IMG/VR virus record: IMGVR_UViG_3300020034_000020
Location: 1 to 53,070 of that record
From: a virus
Length of the DNA stretch: 53,070 nt
Reading direction: 5' to 3' (one strand)
Part shown: positions 1-8,200 of the stretch, in pieces
How positions within the stretch are numbered: the stretch's first letter is position 1
Layout of the letters: the number at the start of each line of letters is the position of its first letter
Program-made: the position numbers and the translations under genes
The notes under the pieces: model-generated
The model's input: the letters and a program-made list of their open reading frames with translations, nothing else
The model's database searches: none
What the model was told of the DNA's origin: nothing

Positions 1-79
1 GAAAACGTTTTGGTCTGCGGGCGCCCCACGCCTGGAAGAACCTCCTTAATCAGGAGCGCCCGCAGACCAAAACGTTTTC
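1..79. repeat. 24-bp perfect inverted repeat at the contig edge
   Basis: Bases 1-24 are the exact reverse complement of bases 56-79, with a 31-base spacer. The right arm lies in an open plus-strand frame that continues into the first gene. The left arm is the extreme end of the sequence, so it may be a fold-back assembly or amplification artefact rather than a real hairpin. No T-run follows, so it does not look like a terminator. Confidence 0.85.
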
Positions 80-869
80 CATTCCCGCGGCGATGAACGA
101 AATCACCGAGCGCGCCCTCCATGTGGGCTTTGAATTTCAGGTTCGGATTGTCCTCCGCGGCAAAGGAAAGATTTTCCGCACGGTCGTCTACGCCTCGATG
201 CTCGATGAGGAGCAATTTGCCGACCGCGACGAGACATTTTCGGAGTGTATCCAAAACGACATTACTGGAAACGAAATCCAGTATAAACTGGAGCCGTCGC
301 TATGTCCGCCGCCGCCGTCACTTTTCCTTTTGGATACCACGGGGATTCTCGACCTTTGGGAAATGATCCCAGCGGCCAGTGGCGGCTATAGCTATGACCC
401 GGACGCGGGCCACCAGCAGGTTTTTCGCGGGGTTGCCCTTTGGGTTTCCACGGGCGGAACGAGCCGCACCCTTCTCCATGTTTGGGAGGAGTCAGACTTC
501 ACCCCCGGAGACATTCTCGATTACTCAGCGATCATTAAGGGCTATTCGGCGCCCGGGGTGGCGCGGGAAATCTTCTTCACTCTTCTTTATTTAACCGGCA
601 ACGGCGGCGACCCGCTCCGCGAACTGCCTACCCAGCCTGTTATCGAGACCAGTAACGGCGTCATCGGGGTTTCGAACATTGGCGACATCGACGCGGCGAT
701 TGAAGACTACGAGTTCATCGCCCTCATTCACTCGCCTCCTTTTACCTTCATAAGCTGGGCCGACAACATGGGCACCCTCACGATTGGCGACGTGACCGCG
801 GACGCCGCAACGACTCGGCTGAATATTTTCATGGCGAGCCTACCGCCTCCCTCGCCTCCCGCTGGCTAG
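3..869 (+). CDS. C-terminal part of a tail protein (5'-partial)
   Basis: The frame is open from base 3 to the stop at 867-869. An ATG lies at 93, but no ribosome binding site precedes it and the codons upstream (H-A-W-K-N-L-L-N-Q-E-R-P-Q-T-K) look like genuine protein, so the gene probably enters from outside the window. The product is beta-rich, with a Pro-rich stretch and a Pro-rich C-terminus. It is followed after 4 bases by the glycosyltransferase-like gene. It most likely completes the tail gene that runs off the right end at 53070: 491 plus about 288 codons is close to the size of the T7 gp12 tail protein. That link is an inference from gene order and length. Confidence 0.6.
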   Translation, partial: KRFGLRAPHAWKNLLNQERPQTKTFSIPAAMNEITERALHVGFEFQVRIVLRGKGKIFRTVVYASMLDEEQFADRDETFSECIQNDITGNEIQYKLEPSLCPPPPSLFLLDTTGILDLWEMIPAASGGYSYDPDAGHQQVFRGVALWVSTGGTSRTLLHVWEESDFTPGDILDYSAIIKGYSAPGVAREIFFTLLYLTGNGGDPLRELPTQPVIETSNGVIGVSNIGDIDAAIEDYEFIALIHSPPFTFISWADNMGTLTIGDVTADAATTRLNIFMASLPPPSPPAG

Positions 870-873
870 TTTT

Positions 874-1467
874 ATGATTTGCTTTATCGTCAACGTCTAC
901 AACGAGCCCGAGGCGCAAGTGGTGGCCCTCTTGGACGGACTGCGCACGCATTATCCTTTAGATAAAATCATCGTCTTGGAAGACGGTGCCCACGAGTACC
1001 CGGGCCTGGGCGACGATTTCCACAAGCGGTTCAATCACCGCAAAACGCCTAAATGGGGTGGCTTCTGGACCCATCGTTATCTGGACCAGGCGCTCCGCGC
1101 GTATCCGACCGAGCATTATATCAAGGTCGACCCGGACACGGCCATCGTGAAGGCCGCGACCAAGCTACCGGATGGTGAGGCGGTCTTTAGCGCCGTCTAC
1201 GCTCACGACCTGGGGCCAAAGGGTAAATGGTATGTCCCGCACGGGGGCGCCCTGGGCTTCACTTACGCCATGGCACGGCGCATCGTGGACGAGCGACTTA
1301 TGCTGAGTCTGGCCTTCTGTAGTAGCGGCGCCTACTGGTCGCACCACGATTTGATGCTCGCAGACGCGATTAAATCGAACCACCTGACGCTTGTCTCTCG
1401 CCCGGACTTTGATTGCGGCAAAACGCGGGCATTGGGGCCGGACACCACCTTCGCCCATACACATTAG
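874..1467 (+). CDS. Glycosyltransferase-like protein (GT-A fold)
   Basis: The protein has 197 aa. It opens with a beta strand followed by V-N-V-Y-N-E-P-E, as in nucleotide-sugar-binding GT-A enzymes, and has an acidic D-P-D-T at residues 86-89 that fits a DxD metal and sugar-nucleotide site. His- and Trp-rich segments follow. It is shorter than usual family 2 enzymes, so it may be a minimal or diverged member. Its place between virion genes suggests it acts on a virion or host-surface glycan, but the substrate cannot be read from the sequence. Further glycosyltransferases lie at 36.8-40.2 kb. Confidence 0.6.
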   Translation: MICFIVNVYNEPEAQVVALLDGLRTHYPLDKIIVLEDGAHEYPGLGDDFHKRFNHRKTPKWGGFWTHRYLDQALRAYPTEHYIKVDPDTAIVKAATKLPDGEAVFSAVYAHDLGPKGKWYVPHGGALGFTYAMARRIVDERLMLSLAFCSSGAYWSHHDLMLADAIKSNHLTLVSRPDFDCGKTRALGPDTTFAHTH

Positions 1468-1475
1468 AGTTGCTC

Positions 1476-1514
1476 AAGGGTATACCCTTTAGATATTGCC
1501 AAAGGTATACCTTT
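1476..1514 (+). promoter_or_regulatory. Two late-gene palindromes ahead of the fibre gene
   Basis: AAGGGTATACCCTT at 1476-1489 and AAAGGTATACCTTT at 1501-1514 are both perfect palindromes. The second touches the ATG at 1515. The same element recurs before other late genes. It could bind a dimeric regulator as DNA, or fold as an RNA hairpin with a UAUA loop next to the start codon. Confidence 0.65.
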
Positions 1515-2327
1515 ATGGCGCTGAACGTTAATTTGCAGGCCCTATCCGTTCCGTTTGGAACGGAATTTCCGGGGACGGTCCAGGATTTCCTGGATTTGAT
1601 CGCCCAGTACATGGAGATCACGGGGCTGGAGGACTTCAACGGTGTCAACTATGGAAGCGTGGAGCCAGAGCCCGAGGACCGAGACAAAGCGTGGTTTAAG
1701 ACCGATGGGAGCGGGACCCCTTTAGGGTGGTATACGTGGAATGGGACGGCCTGGGTGGTTCTTCCGGCGAAAGCCACGGTGGGCACGATTGCCGAGCGGG
1801 ACCTCATTACCGCGCCCCAAGACGGGCAAATGTTTCAGGTCATCGGCACCGGCCTTTACGTGTGGAGCGAAAGTGAATCAGCCTGGGACCCGAGTTTCCC
1901 GGCCTCGATTGCGCCCCAGGCCTATGATCGGAGCTTCTTTTTCGACTCCTATCAGCAGCTAGCCGTCATCAGTGGCTCGGTCGCTGCTTGGACGGCCATC
2001 GACCTGACGGACTTTATCACGGCCGCGGGTCTCACGACGGTCAAGGGCGCCTATCTCTCAGTCGAGACGGCCTTCCCAGACCAGGGCTTTGGGGGACCAG
2101 CAAACTTTAACGTCACCTTGCGCGTGAGCCAAGACAACACCGTTTCGACGTCGTCCAACTCGCTCCTCAAGGCGGTTGCCCAAGGAACTCGCGACGACTC
2201 GCGGACGAGCGCCGCTGCGCAGAATTCGGGCGTCGTGCCACTGCCGACGAATAATGTCTACTATTGCTCTTCCTCCACGGCCTCGGGGGCGAGCGGAACG
2301 CTGTGGTTGGCAGGATTTGTATACTGA
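1515..2327 (+). CDS. Tail fibre or appendage protein
   Basis: The protein has 270 aa. The start at 1515 was preferred over an in-frame ATG at 1413 because that one overlaps the preceding gene and the recurring palindrome stands directly before 1515. An N-terminal helical stretch is followed by W-F-K-T-D-G-S-G-T-P-L-G-W-Y-T-W-N-G-T-A-W, a Trp/Gly motif common in phage fibres and neck appendages. A Ser/Thr/Gly-rich beta region makes up the rest. Its stop overlaps the next start (TGATG). A fibre role is inferred from composition and context. Confidence 0.6.
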   Translation: MALNVNLQALSVPFGTEFPGTVQDFLDLIAQYMEITGLEDFNGVNYGSVEPEPEDRDKAWFKTDGSGTPLGWYTWNGTAWVVLPAKATVGTIAERDLITAPQDGQMFQVIGTGLYVWSESESAWDPSFPASIAPQAYDRSFFFDSYQQLAVISGSVAAWTAIDLTDFITAAGLTTVKGAYLSVETAFPDQGFGGPANFNVTLRVSQDNTVSTSSNSLLKAVAQGTRDDSRTSAAAQNSGVVPLPTNNVYYCSSSTASGASGTLWLAGFVY

Positions 2328-2944
2328 TGCTTCCTTCCTTCCATGTCGTCGATGAGTTTTGCGAGCGGATAAACGACGTTCGCCAGTCCGCGCTGGACTC
2401 GGGCTTTGGTACTTGGGCGCCGAATAAAGGACTCGTCGGAAGTTCAGTTTATCAAGGAATGTCTTTTTGGGGTTCGCATGCTTTGATGCTCCACGCCCTG
2501 GCCGGCGCGGTTGGCGGGGCCGTCTTCCCCAACGCGATGTTCTTTCGCAATACGAATAAGGAAACCGAAAAAGCCTATATCCACTCTGACCGCCACAGCG
2601 GAAATCACACGTGCATCGCGTACCTTTCCAAACACGCCGAAAATACCGGCACCGCGTTTTGGCGCCACCGGCACACCGGACTCACGTTCATGCCGCCTTT
2701 CGAAGAGCAAAAGGCGAAGGGTATTTTCGAGGAGCTCAAGGAAGACATGGTGACCGGCGACCCGGACAAATGGGAGCAACTCGATTACGTGAGAGCGGTA
2801 TTCAATCGTGCACTACTGTTTCAGGCCCCTTTATTTCACTCACGTTGGCCTTTGAGTGGGTTTGGTGAGGGCGAACGAGGCGAAGACCGCCTCGTCTGGG
2901 CCGCGCACTACTTTAAAGTAAACTCTCAAGGGGGCCTCTACTAA
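2327..2944 (+). CDS. 2OG-Fe(II) oxygenase-like protein
   Basis: The protein has 205 aa. The start at 2327 overlaps the upstream stop. It shows H86-S-D88 and, about 80 residues later, H171 in P-L-F-H-S-R-W, followed by conserved-looking Arg residues. This matches the HxD...H iron triad plus 2-oxoglutarate-binding Arg of 2-oxoglutarate/Fe(II) oxygenases; the length resembles the phage DUF6445-type family. It is placed directly before a SET-domain gene and among virion genes. Hydroxylation of a protein or another phage component is possible; the substrate is unknown. Confidence 0.6.
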   Translation: MLPSFHVVDEFCERINDVRQSALDSGFGTWAPNKGLVGSSVYQGMSFWGSHALMLHALAGAVGGAVFPNAMFFRNTNKETEKAYIHSDRHSGNHTCIAYLSKHAENTGTAFWRHRHTGLTFMPPFEEQKAKGIFEELKEDMVTGDPDKWEQLDYVRAVFNRALLFQAPLFHSRWPLSGFGEGERGEDRLVWAAHYFKVNSQGGLY

Positions 2945-3327
2945 TGACCGACTTTGATAAATTTCTCGAAGAGGAGCGCCTGACGCCCGAGGCGCTGGAG
3001 CACGCGAAGGCCGTCGTTCATTTCGATAAATGGTTTCCCGCTAGTGAACTCCTCTTAGAAATTAAGCCGTCGCCGATCGAGGGCGTGGGTGTATTCGCCA
3101 AAGTTAATCTGGAGGAGGGGACCAACGTCGGCACGGGCCGAATTCTGGGACACTGGACGGAGCTCGGCCGCTTTATGAATCACGACGCAAACCCCAACTC
3201 CGTCCCGGTCATGACAGAGCCTGGGAAGATGGATTTTCTCACGACTAAATTTATCGGTGTGGGCGAAGAGCTCACTTGTGAATACCGCAACATCAAAGCC
3301 GTTCTCTTGGGAGGGCCACAACCATGA
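2944..3327 (+). CDS. SET-domain protein (putative protein-lysine methyltransferase)
   Basis: The protein has 127 aa, about the size of a bare SET domain. It shows the SET landmarks in order: G-V-G-V-F-A (47-52), G-R-F-M-N-H-D-A-N-P-N (75-85, with the N-H cofactor motif) and G-E-E-L-T-C-E-Y (107-114, with the catalytic Tyr). Known SET proteins transfer methyl from S-adenosylmethionine to lysine. It is embedded in the late operon with overlapping neighbours, which points to a virion or host-protein target late in infection. The family call is strong; the target is unknown. Confidence 0.75.
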   Translation: MTDFDKFLEEERLTPEALEHAKAVVHFDKWFPASELLLEIKPSPIEGVGVFAKVNLEEGTNVGTGRILGHWTELGRFMNHDANPNSVPVMTEPGKMDFLTTKFIGVGEELTCEYRNIKAVLLGGPQP

Positions 3328-4115
3328 GCGAAATCTGGGCCGCCGCCGCGGCAGTAGTCGCCGCCGGGGCGTCCGCGTATGGCACTTATCAATCCGGCCA
3401 GAATGCGAAAGCGGCAGCCGGAAAGCAAGCTCCTGGCCTCGATATAGCCCAAGTCACAAAGGACTCCGCCGTGGGCAATATCCAAGCTGAGCCGGACATC
3501 GAGGCCCTCATTCACTCCGCCAATAAGTTTAACGAAAAGGAAAACCTTTCCCTCCTCGAAAAAGCCATTCCTGGATACAGCAAAATCCAGGGCAATCTCT
3601 CCACCTTGGCGCAAAACGCTTCAGCCGACCCCTACGCGTTACCCCAGGGCGTTGCCGATAATCTCACCCGTCTCGCGGCGGAGCGCGGAATTTCTACCGG
3701 CGTGCGCGGGCAAGCCCAAGACTTCTCTCTTCTCCGTGACTTCGGCGTAAACGAGTTGGCCTACGGTCAGCAGAATATTGCCAATACCCAGTCCATCTTA
3801 GGCACGCTCGCGGGCCTGGGAAAAGTGAGCCCCCTTTCGCCCCTTTCGTTTTACTCGACTCCCGGGCAAGCCCTCGGGGCTAGTGCTACGAACATGAGTG
3901 CCAATCAGGCCGGGATCAACGCGCAGAATGCTGCGAGTCAGTACGCAACGGATAGCAGTTGGGCCGGGATATCGAAACTTGCGGGAGCGGCAGCGACCTA
4001 CGGGCAAAACTACAACGCCAACCAACAGACCCAGCAGCAGGCGTTAAACAATAGCTTCAGCCTCTCTAGCGCTAATCAGCCGTCCTTTAATTCCTCGATG
4101 TTCACGGGACCTTAA
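3324..4115 (+). CDS. Internal virion (ejection) protein, small
   Basis: The protein has 263 aa and its ATG overlaps the SET gene stop (ATGA). The N-terminus is a hydrophobic Ala/Val helix containing A-S-A-Y-G-T-Y-Q-S-G-Q-N-A, typical of podovirus internal proteins. Helical sequence follows, then an Asn/Gln/Ser-rich C-terminus. Position and size match the first of three ejection proteins in T7-like phages (compare gp14). The role is inferred from order and composition, not from a diagnostic motif. Confidence 0.55.
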   Translation: MSEIWAAAAAVVAAGASAYGTYQSGQNAKAAAGKQAPGLDIAQVTKDSAVGNIQAEPDIEALIHSANKFNEKENLSLLEKAIPGYSKIQGNLSTLAQNASADPYALPQGVADNLTRLAAERGISTGVRGQAQDFSLLRDFGVNELAYGQQNIANTQSILGTLAGLGKVSPLSPLSFYSTPGQALGASATNMSANQAGINAQNAASQYATDSSWAGISKLAGAAATYGQNYNANQQTQQQALNNSFSLSSANQPSFNSSMFTGP

Positions 4116-4121
4116 AACGCC

Positions 4122-5279
4122 ATGGCCGAAGCACAGTTTACTCCCTATCTTCCTCCTGGCGGCATTGTCGACGCCGCTTTCTCCGGGGCGAGTCAAATGC
4201 AGTCCTTGATGGCGCATGGTCAGCAAATGCGCGAGAGCGCCGAGCAAGCCCAACGCGCAAAGGAGATTTACGAAGTGGGCCGCCCCGTGATGGAGGCGAA
4301 GGCGCAGGCGGATTTAGCAGTCGCACAGGGCACACTCTACAACGCGCGCCAAGTACAACAGTTGCGTGCGCAGTTCGGGCAAGCCTCAAAAGACGCCGGA
4401 GCCGAATACCAGAAGGCCATGCAGCTCCCGACCTACGAACAGCAGGCCAATGCGCTTTCAGATGTCGCGCAGAAGTATTCCTATTTCGAACTTTTCCCTG
4501 AAGGTAAGGCGTTCATGGATACAATCCAAAACAAGGGACTTCAGCAGACCCATTACGGGATTTTAGATACCCAGAATCGCGCCGCCCTCGCCCGGGAACA
4601 ACAGCGCTTCGAGGACGAGACAGCCCTCACGATTACCAAGGGTGACGAAGCCCGCAAGACCAACGCCGCTTACGGCAAGGGTGAGAGCAAAAACGAGAAG
4701 GACATGCGTTTAGTTCAATCCCTCCGCGACCAGGGACGCACCGATGACGCCAACGCTTTAGTTAATGGGTTGAAGGGCGGAAGAGGTGGAAAGCCCAGTG
4801 CCGACATCCAGCTCGTGGACCGCATTGCCGAGGAGACTCGTAACCCAAATGGGGACCCCGAGGTTCTTGCGCTACTCAAGGCCCGATTGCGCAAAAGTGC
4901 TCAGTGGGCGCCCCACCTGGCAGAGTTCGAGGCGAATCAAAATGAGGTCGAAAAGGCGACGGCTGAAGGGAATATCCCTCGGGCTGATGCCTTCGAAGCC
5001 CGCAACCGAGCCCTCGCTTTCAAGGCCGAACTTCCCGACACGTATCCCACGCGCGACAAGCCCGAAGAGAAAAAAACCACCATACTCGAAGATGTGCTTG
5101 GCGGCGTGAAGAAAATCAAAGCGGCGTTTAGCTCTGACCCGATTCCCGCGCCGAGTCCTCCAGCCGCGCCCGCGAACACGAAAACCGTGAAGATCGAAGG
5201 CAAAGACTATCCCGTTTACACGGACGCCAAGGGCAACCGCGCCTATCACAAAGACGGGAAGTATTACCCGATTCCCTGA
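4122..5279 (+). CDS. Internal virion (ejection) protein, coiled coil
   Basis: The protein has 385 aa. Long charged, Ala/Gln/Glu-rich stretches (roughly residues 25-130 and 150-290) suggest extended coiled coil. A Pro/Ala linker near 340-350 leads to a small C-terminal module with Y-P-V-Y-T-D-A-K-G-N-R-A-Y. It lies between the small and the very large ejection-type proteins, and its stop overlaps the next ATG (TGATG). By position it would correspond to T7 gp15, although it is shorter. Function is inferred from context. Confidence 0.5.
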   Translation: MAEAQFTPYLPPGGIVDAAFSGASQMQSLMAHGQQMRESAEQAQRAKEIYEVGRPVMEAKAQADLAVAQGTLYNARQVQQLRAQFGQASKDAGAEYQKAMQLPTYEQQANALSDVAQKYSYFELFPEGKAFMDTIQNKGLQQTHYGILDTQNRAALAREQQRFEDETALTITKGDEARKTNAAYGKGESKNEKDMRLVQSLRDQGRTDDANALVNGLKGGRGGKPSADIQLVDRIAEETRNPNGDPEVLALLKARLRKSAQWAPHLAEFEANQNEVEKATAEGNIPRADAFEARNRALAFKAELPDTYPTRDKPEEKKTTILEDVLGGVKKIKAAFSSDPIPAPSPPAAPANTKTVKIEGKDYPVYTDAKGNRAYHKDGKYYPIP

Positions 5280-8200
5280 TGCCTTTCGACGCCTCAACCG
5301 CCACGTTGGAGGCCGAGCCTCAGGTGGCAGGCTTCGATCCTTCGACCGCAAAACCAGATACGTCCCAGGCTCAGGCCTTCGACCCTAAGACGGCCGCGCC
5401 GCTTAAAGAGGACGTTCCGGATACGGTTATCCGTTCCGCTCCATCGGAGGACGACCCGCTTAACCCGATGGGGGCGGGGCTGCGCGCAATTCGTAAAGCG
5501 CTTTCACCCCTTATCGGCAAAACCGAAGAAGAGCAATTGGTCGCGGGGGCCGAAAGACAGCGTCTCGAAAAACAGTTTCCACAAATCGCGCGTCACGCCG
5601 AGGAGACCGGCGGAAGCGAAATTGAGAAGAAGGGTTTTCTCGGCGGCGTGATGACCAATAAGAGCCCGTGGGCTTTGGCGGTGAACGATGGCGAGGCGGT
5701 CCGCGAAAAAGGAAACCCACTCGCCGAGGTACTCCTTGCGCCAAAAGAAAAAGATGACCCGACGTCGCTTAAGATCGCGAAGGCGCTCTACACCCCCATT
5801 GCGCATACGCTCAACGCGCTTTCTTCGCCGGCAGGCCTGGGCACGGCTGCGATTGGTGCGGGTGCCGAGGCGATCGCGGGCGCCAAATCAGGCCTCGCGG
5901 CCGTCGCTCCGGATTTTATTGGCGCGACTAAGTTGGGCGGTGAATCGGCCCCACTCCTTAAACAGGTTGAGGGCGCGGTTGCTGGGGTTTTCGCCTCGGA
6001 CATGGCGAGCGGGCTGGCGAGCAGTTTGCCGGGCGCCTATGCCAAATGGACCAACCCGGACGTTGACGCCCAGGAAAAAATCCAGGCCGGAGTGGAAATC
6101 ACCCTAAACGCAGCGATGGCCGGACTCGCGGGGGTTGGAGCCTATCGAGGATTAAAGCCCGCTGACGTGGCGGGAATGCGACCCACCGAGGCCGTGAAAG
6201 CGCTCGCTGAAACCTCGGGTAAAACCGTCGAGGAGGTTGCGACGGATGCGCATAAAAACTTTGAGGAGCTCATCGGCCCGAAACAGCCCGAGGAAAAGCA
6301 ATCGGAGTTCAATTTCGACCCCGGCACGGCCCTGCCGGATACGTCGTCGCCGGACGTCATGGCGCCGCCATCTTTCAAGTACGCCATTTGGCCCAAGGAA
6401 TATGGTGTAGCCCGCAGAGTCGACGTGACGCGCTACACTCCGGGTGAACAGCGTATTTCTGAGTCTCGTCTCCTAGAGGACTGGCAGAAGGAGCATCCCG
6501 ATTTGCCTATCCCTCACGAAGACCATCCGGAGGGCAATTTCACAGACGAGCAAGTCCGTGGTTTCGAACCGCGCGAAAAGGAAATCCTCGCCGAACAAGA
6601 CGCCGAATTTACTCCCGTTGGGCTAGGCGCCGCAACGCGCGAGGAGATGACGCCCAAGCCAAGTGTTACCGGCATTAAGAATGCCGACATTGACGCCGAC
6701 CGCGTGAGCCGGGGTCTACCCCCCTTGATGGACACGGCCCGCCGAGGCTGGGGTAAGGTCTGGGAGCAGGCCATGCAACGGATCGACGATTTCGCGAGCC
6801 GGGGCGAAGACGCCGCCAATGAGATTATTGCAAGCCAACTCGACAAGCCTTCGAATATTTCGGACGTCGAGCAGGCGATTCTCCTTCATCGACGGATCGA
6901 CCTAAAAAACCAATACGAGAAGGTCGCCGCGCGGCTGATCGAGGGACACGAAATTGGCAGCGAGGTAACTCTTGCCTCGGACCGTTTGCGAATCGCTCAA
7001 CTCGAAGACCAGCTCCAAGACCTCGAACAGGCCAACAAGGTTGGCGGTGCGGAGTCAGGCCGTGGACTCGCTGCCCGAAAGATGATGGCGCGGGAAGATT
7101 TTTCGCTCGTGAATATGCGGCTGCGAAGGCGTGCCAATAAAGGCGGGGCGCCTCTGACTGAGGCGGAGGGCGCGGAGGTTGAGGCGGCCCACAAGAAAAT
7201 CGTCAAGGCCCAGGAGGAACTCGACCTCCACGCCAAAGGCGGAACGGACACCGAGAGCGACGCGGCGGCAGACGAGGCCGTCGATCAAATTAAGAAGGAC
7301 GTGGGAAGTGAACCCGCCGAGAAAGCGAAGGATTTCGACCTCGATAAAGAGCGCGACCGGGCAATCGACAATATCAGAAAGCGAGTCGAGGACGACGCAT
7401 CGCCCGAGGACCTCACGGCCTTCATTCGCAAGCTCGCGGAGAATTTTGTCCGCCGTGGCGTCAATGAACGTAGTGCTTTAGTGGATGCAGTCCACGGCGT
7501 GATTAAAGATATCATTCCAGAGATGACGCCGCGCCAAGTCATGGATGCGATTTCTGGTTACGGCGATTTCAAGCCTCTCGACCAAGACGCGGTGAAGGTT
7601 CAGCTTCGCGACCTCAAGGGCCAAATGCAACAGGTCGCCAAGTTGGAGGACATGCAGAAGGGTCAAGCGCCGTCGAAAACCGGCGTGGAACGTCGCACCC
7701 CGAGCGACGAAGAGCGCCGCCTCATTAAGGAAGTAAACGAGATGAAGCGCAAAGGCGGCTTCAACGTCACGGACCCAGCGAAGCAATTAAAGAGCGCCCT
7801 GGACGGGATCAAAACTCGGCTCACAAATCAGATTGCGGACCTGACCCACCAAATCGAAACGCGCACGCGTATCGTTAAAACAAAAACGGCGGTGGCGCTC
7901 GATGCGGCGGCCGAAGCGCTCACAAAGCAACGCGACGCCCTAAAGGAGCAGTTCGATCAGATTTTCCAAAAGCCGGAGCTGACAGACGCGCAACGACTCG
8001 CCCTGGCCGAGAAAACGGCGGACCGTCAAATCACGGAGCTCGAAAGGCAGCTCCGAAACCGCGAGGTGTTTCCATCCGCGAAAACGCCGGAACTGGAAAG
8101 TGCGGCCCTCGAAGCGAAACGTGCCCGCATCGAAGCACTGAAAGAGGAACGAGAGAATATCCGCGATAGCATCCAGCCTGGGCGTCTCAACGAAGGGCGG

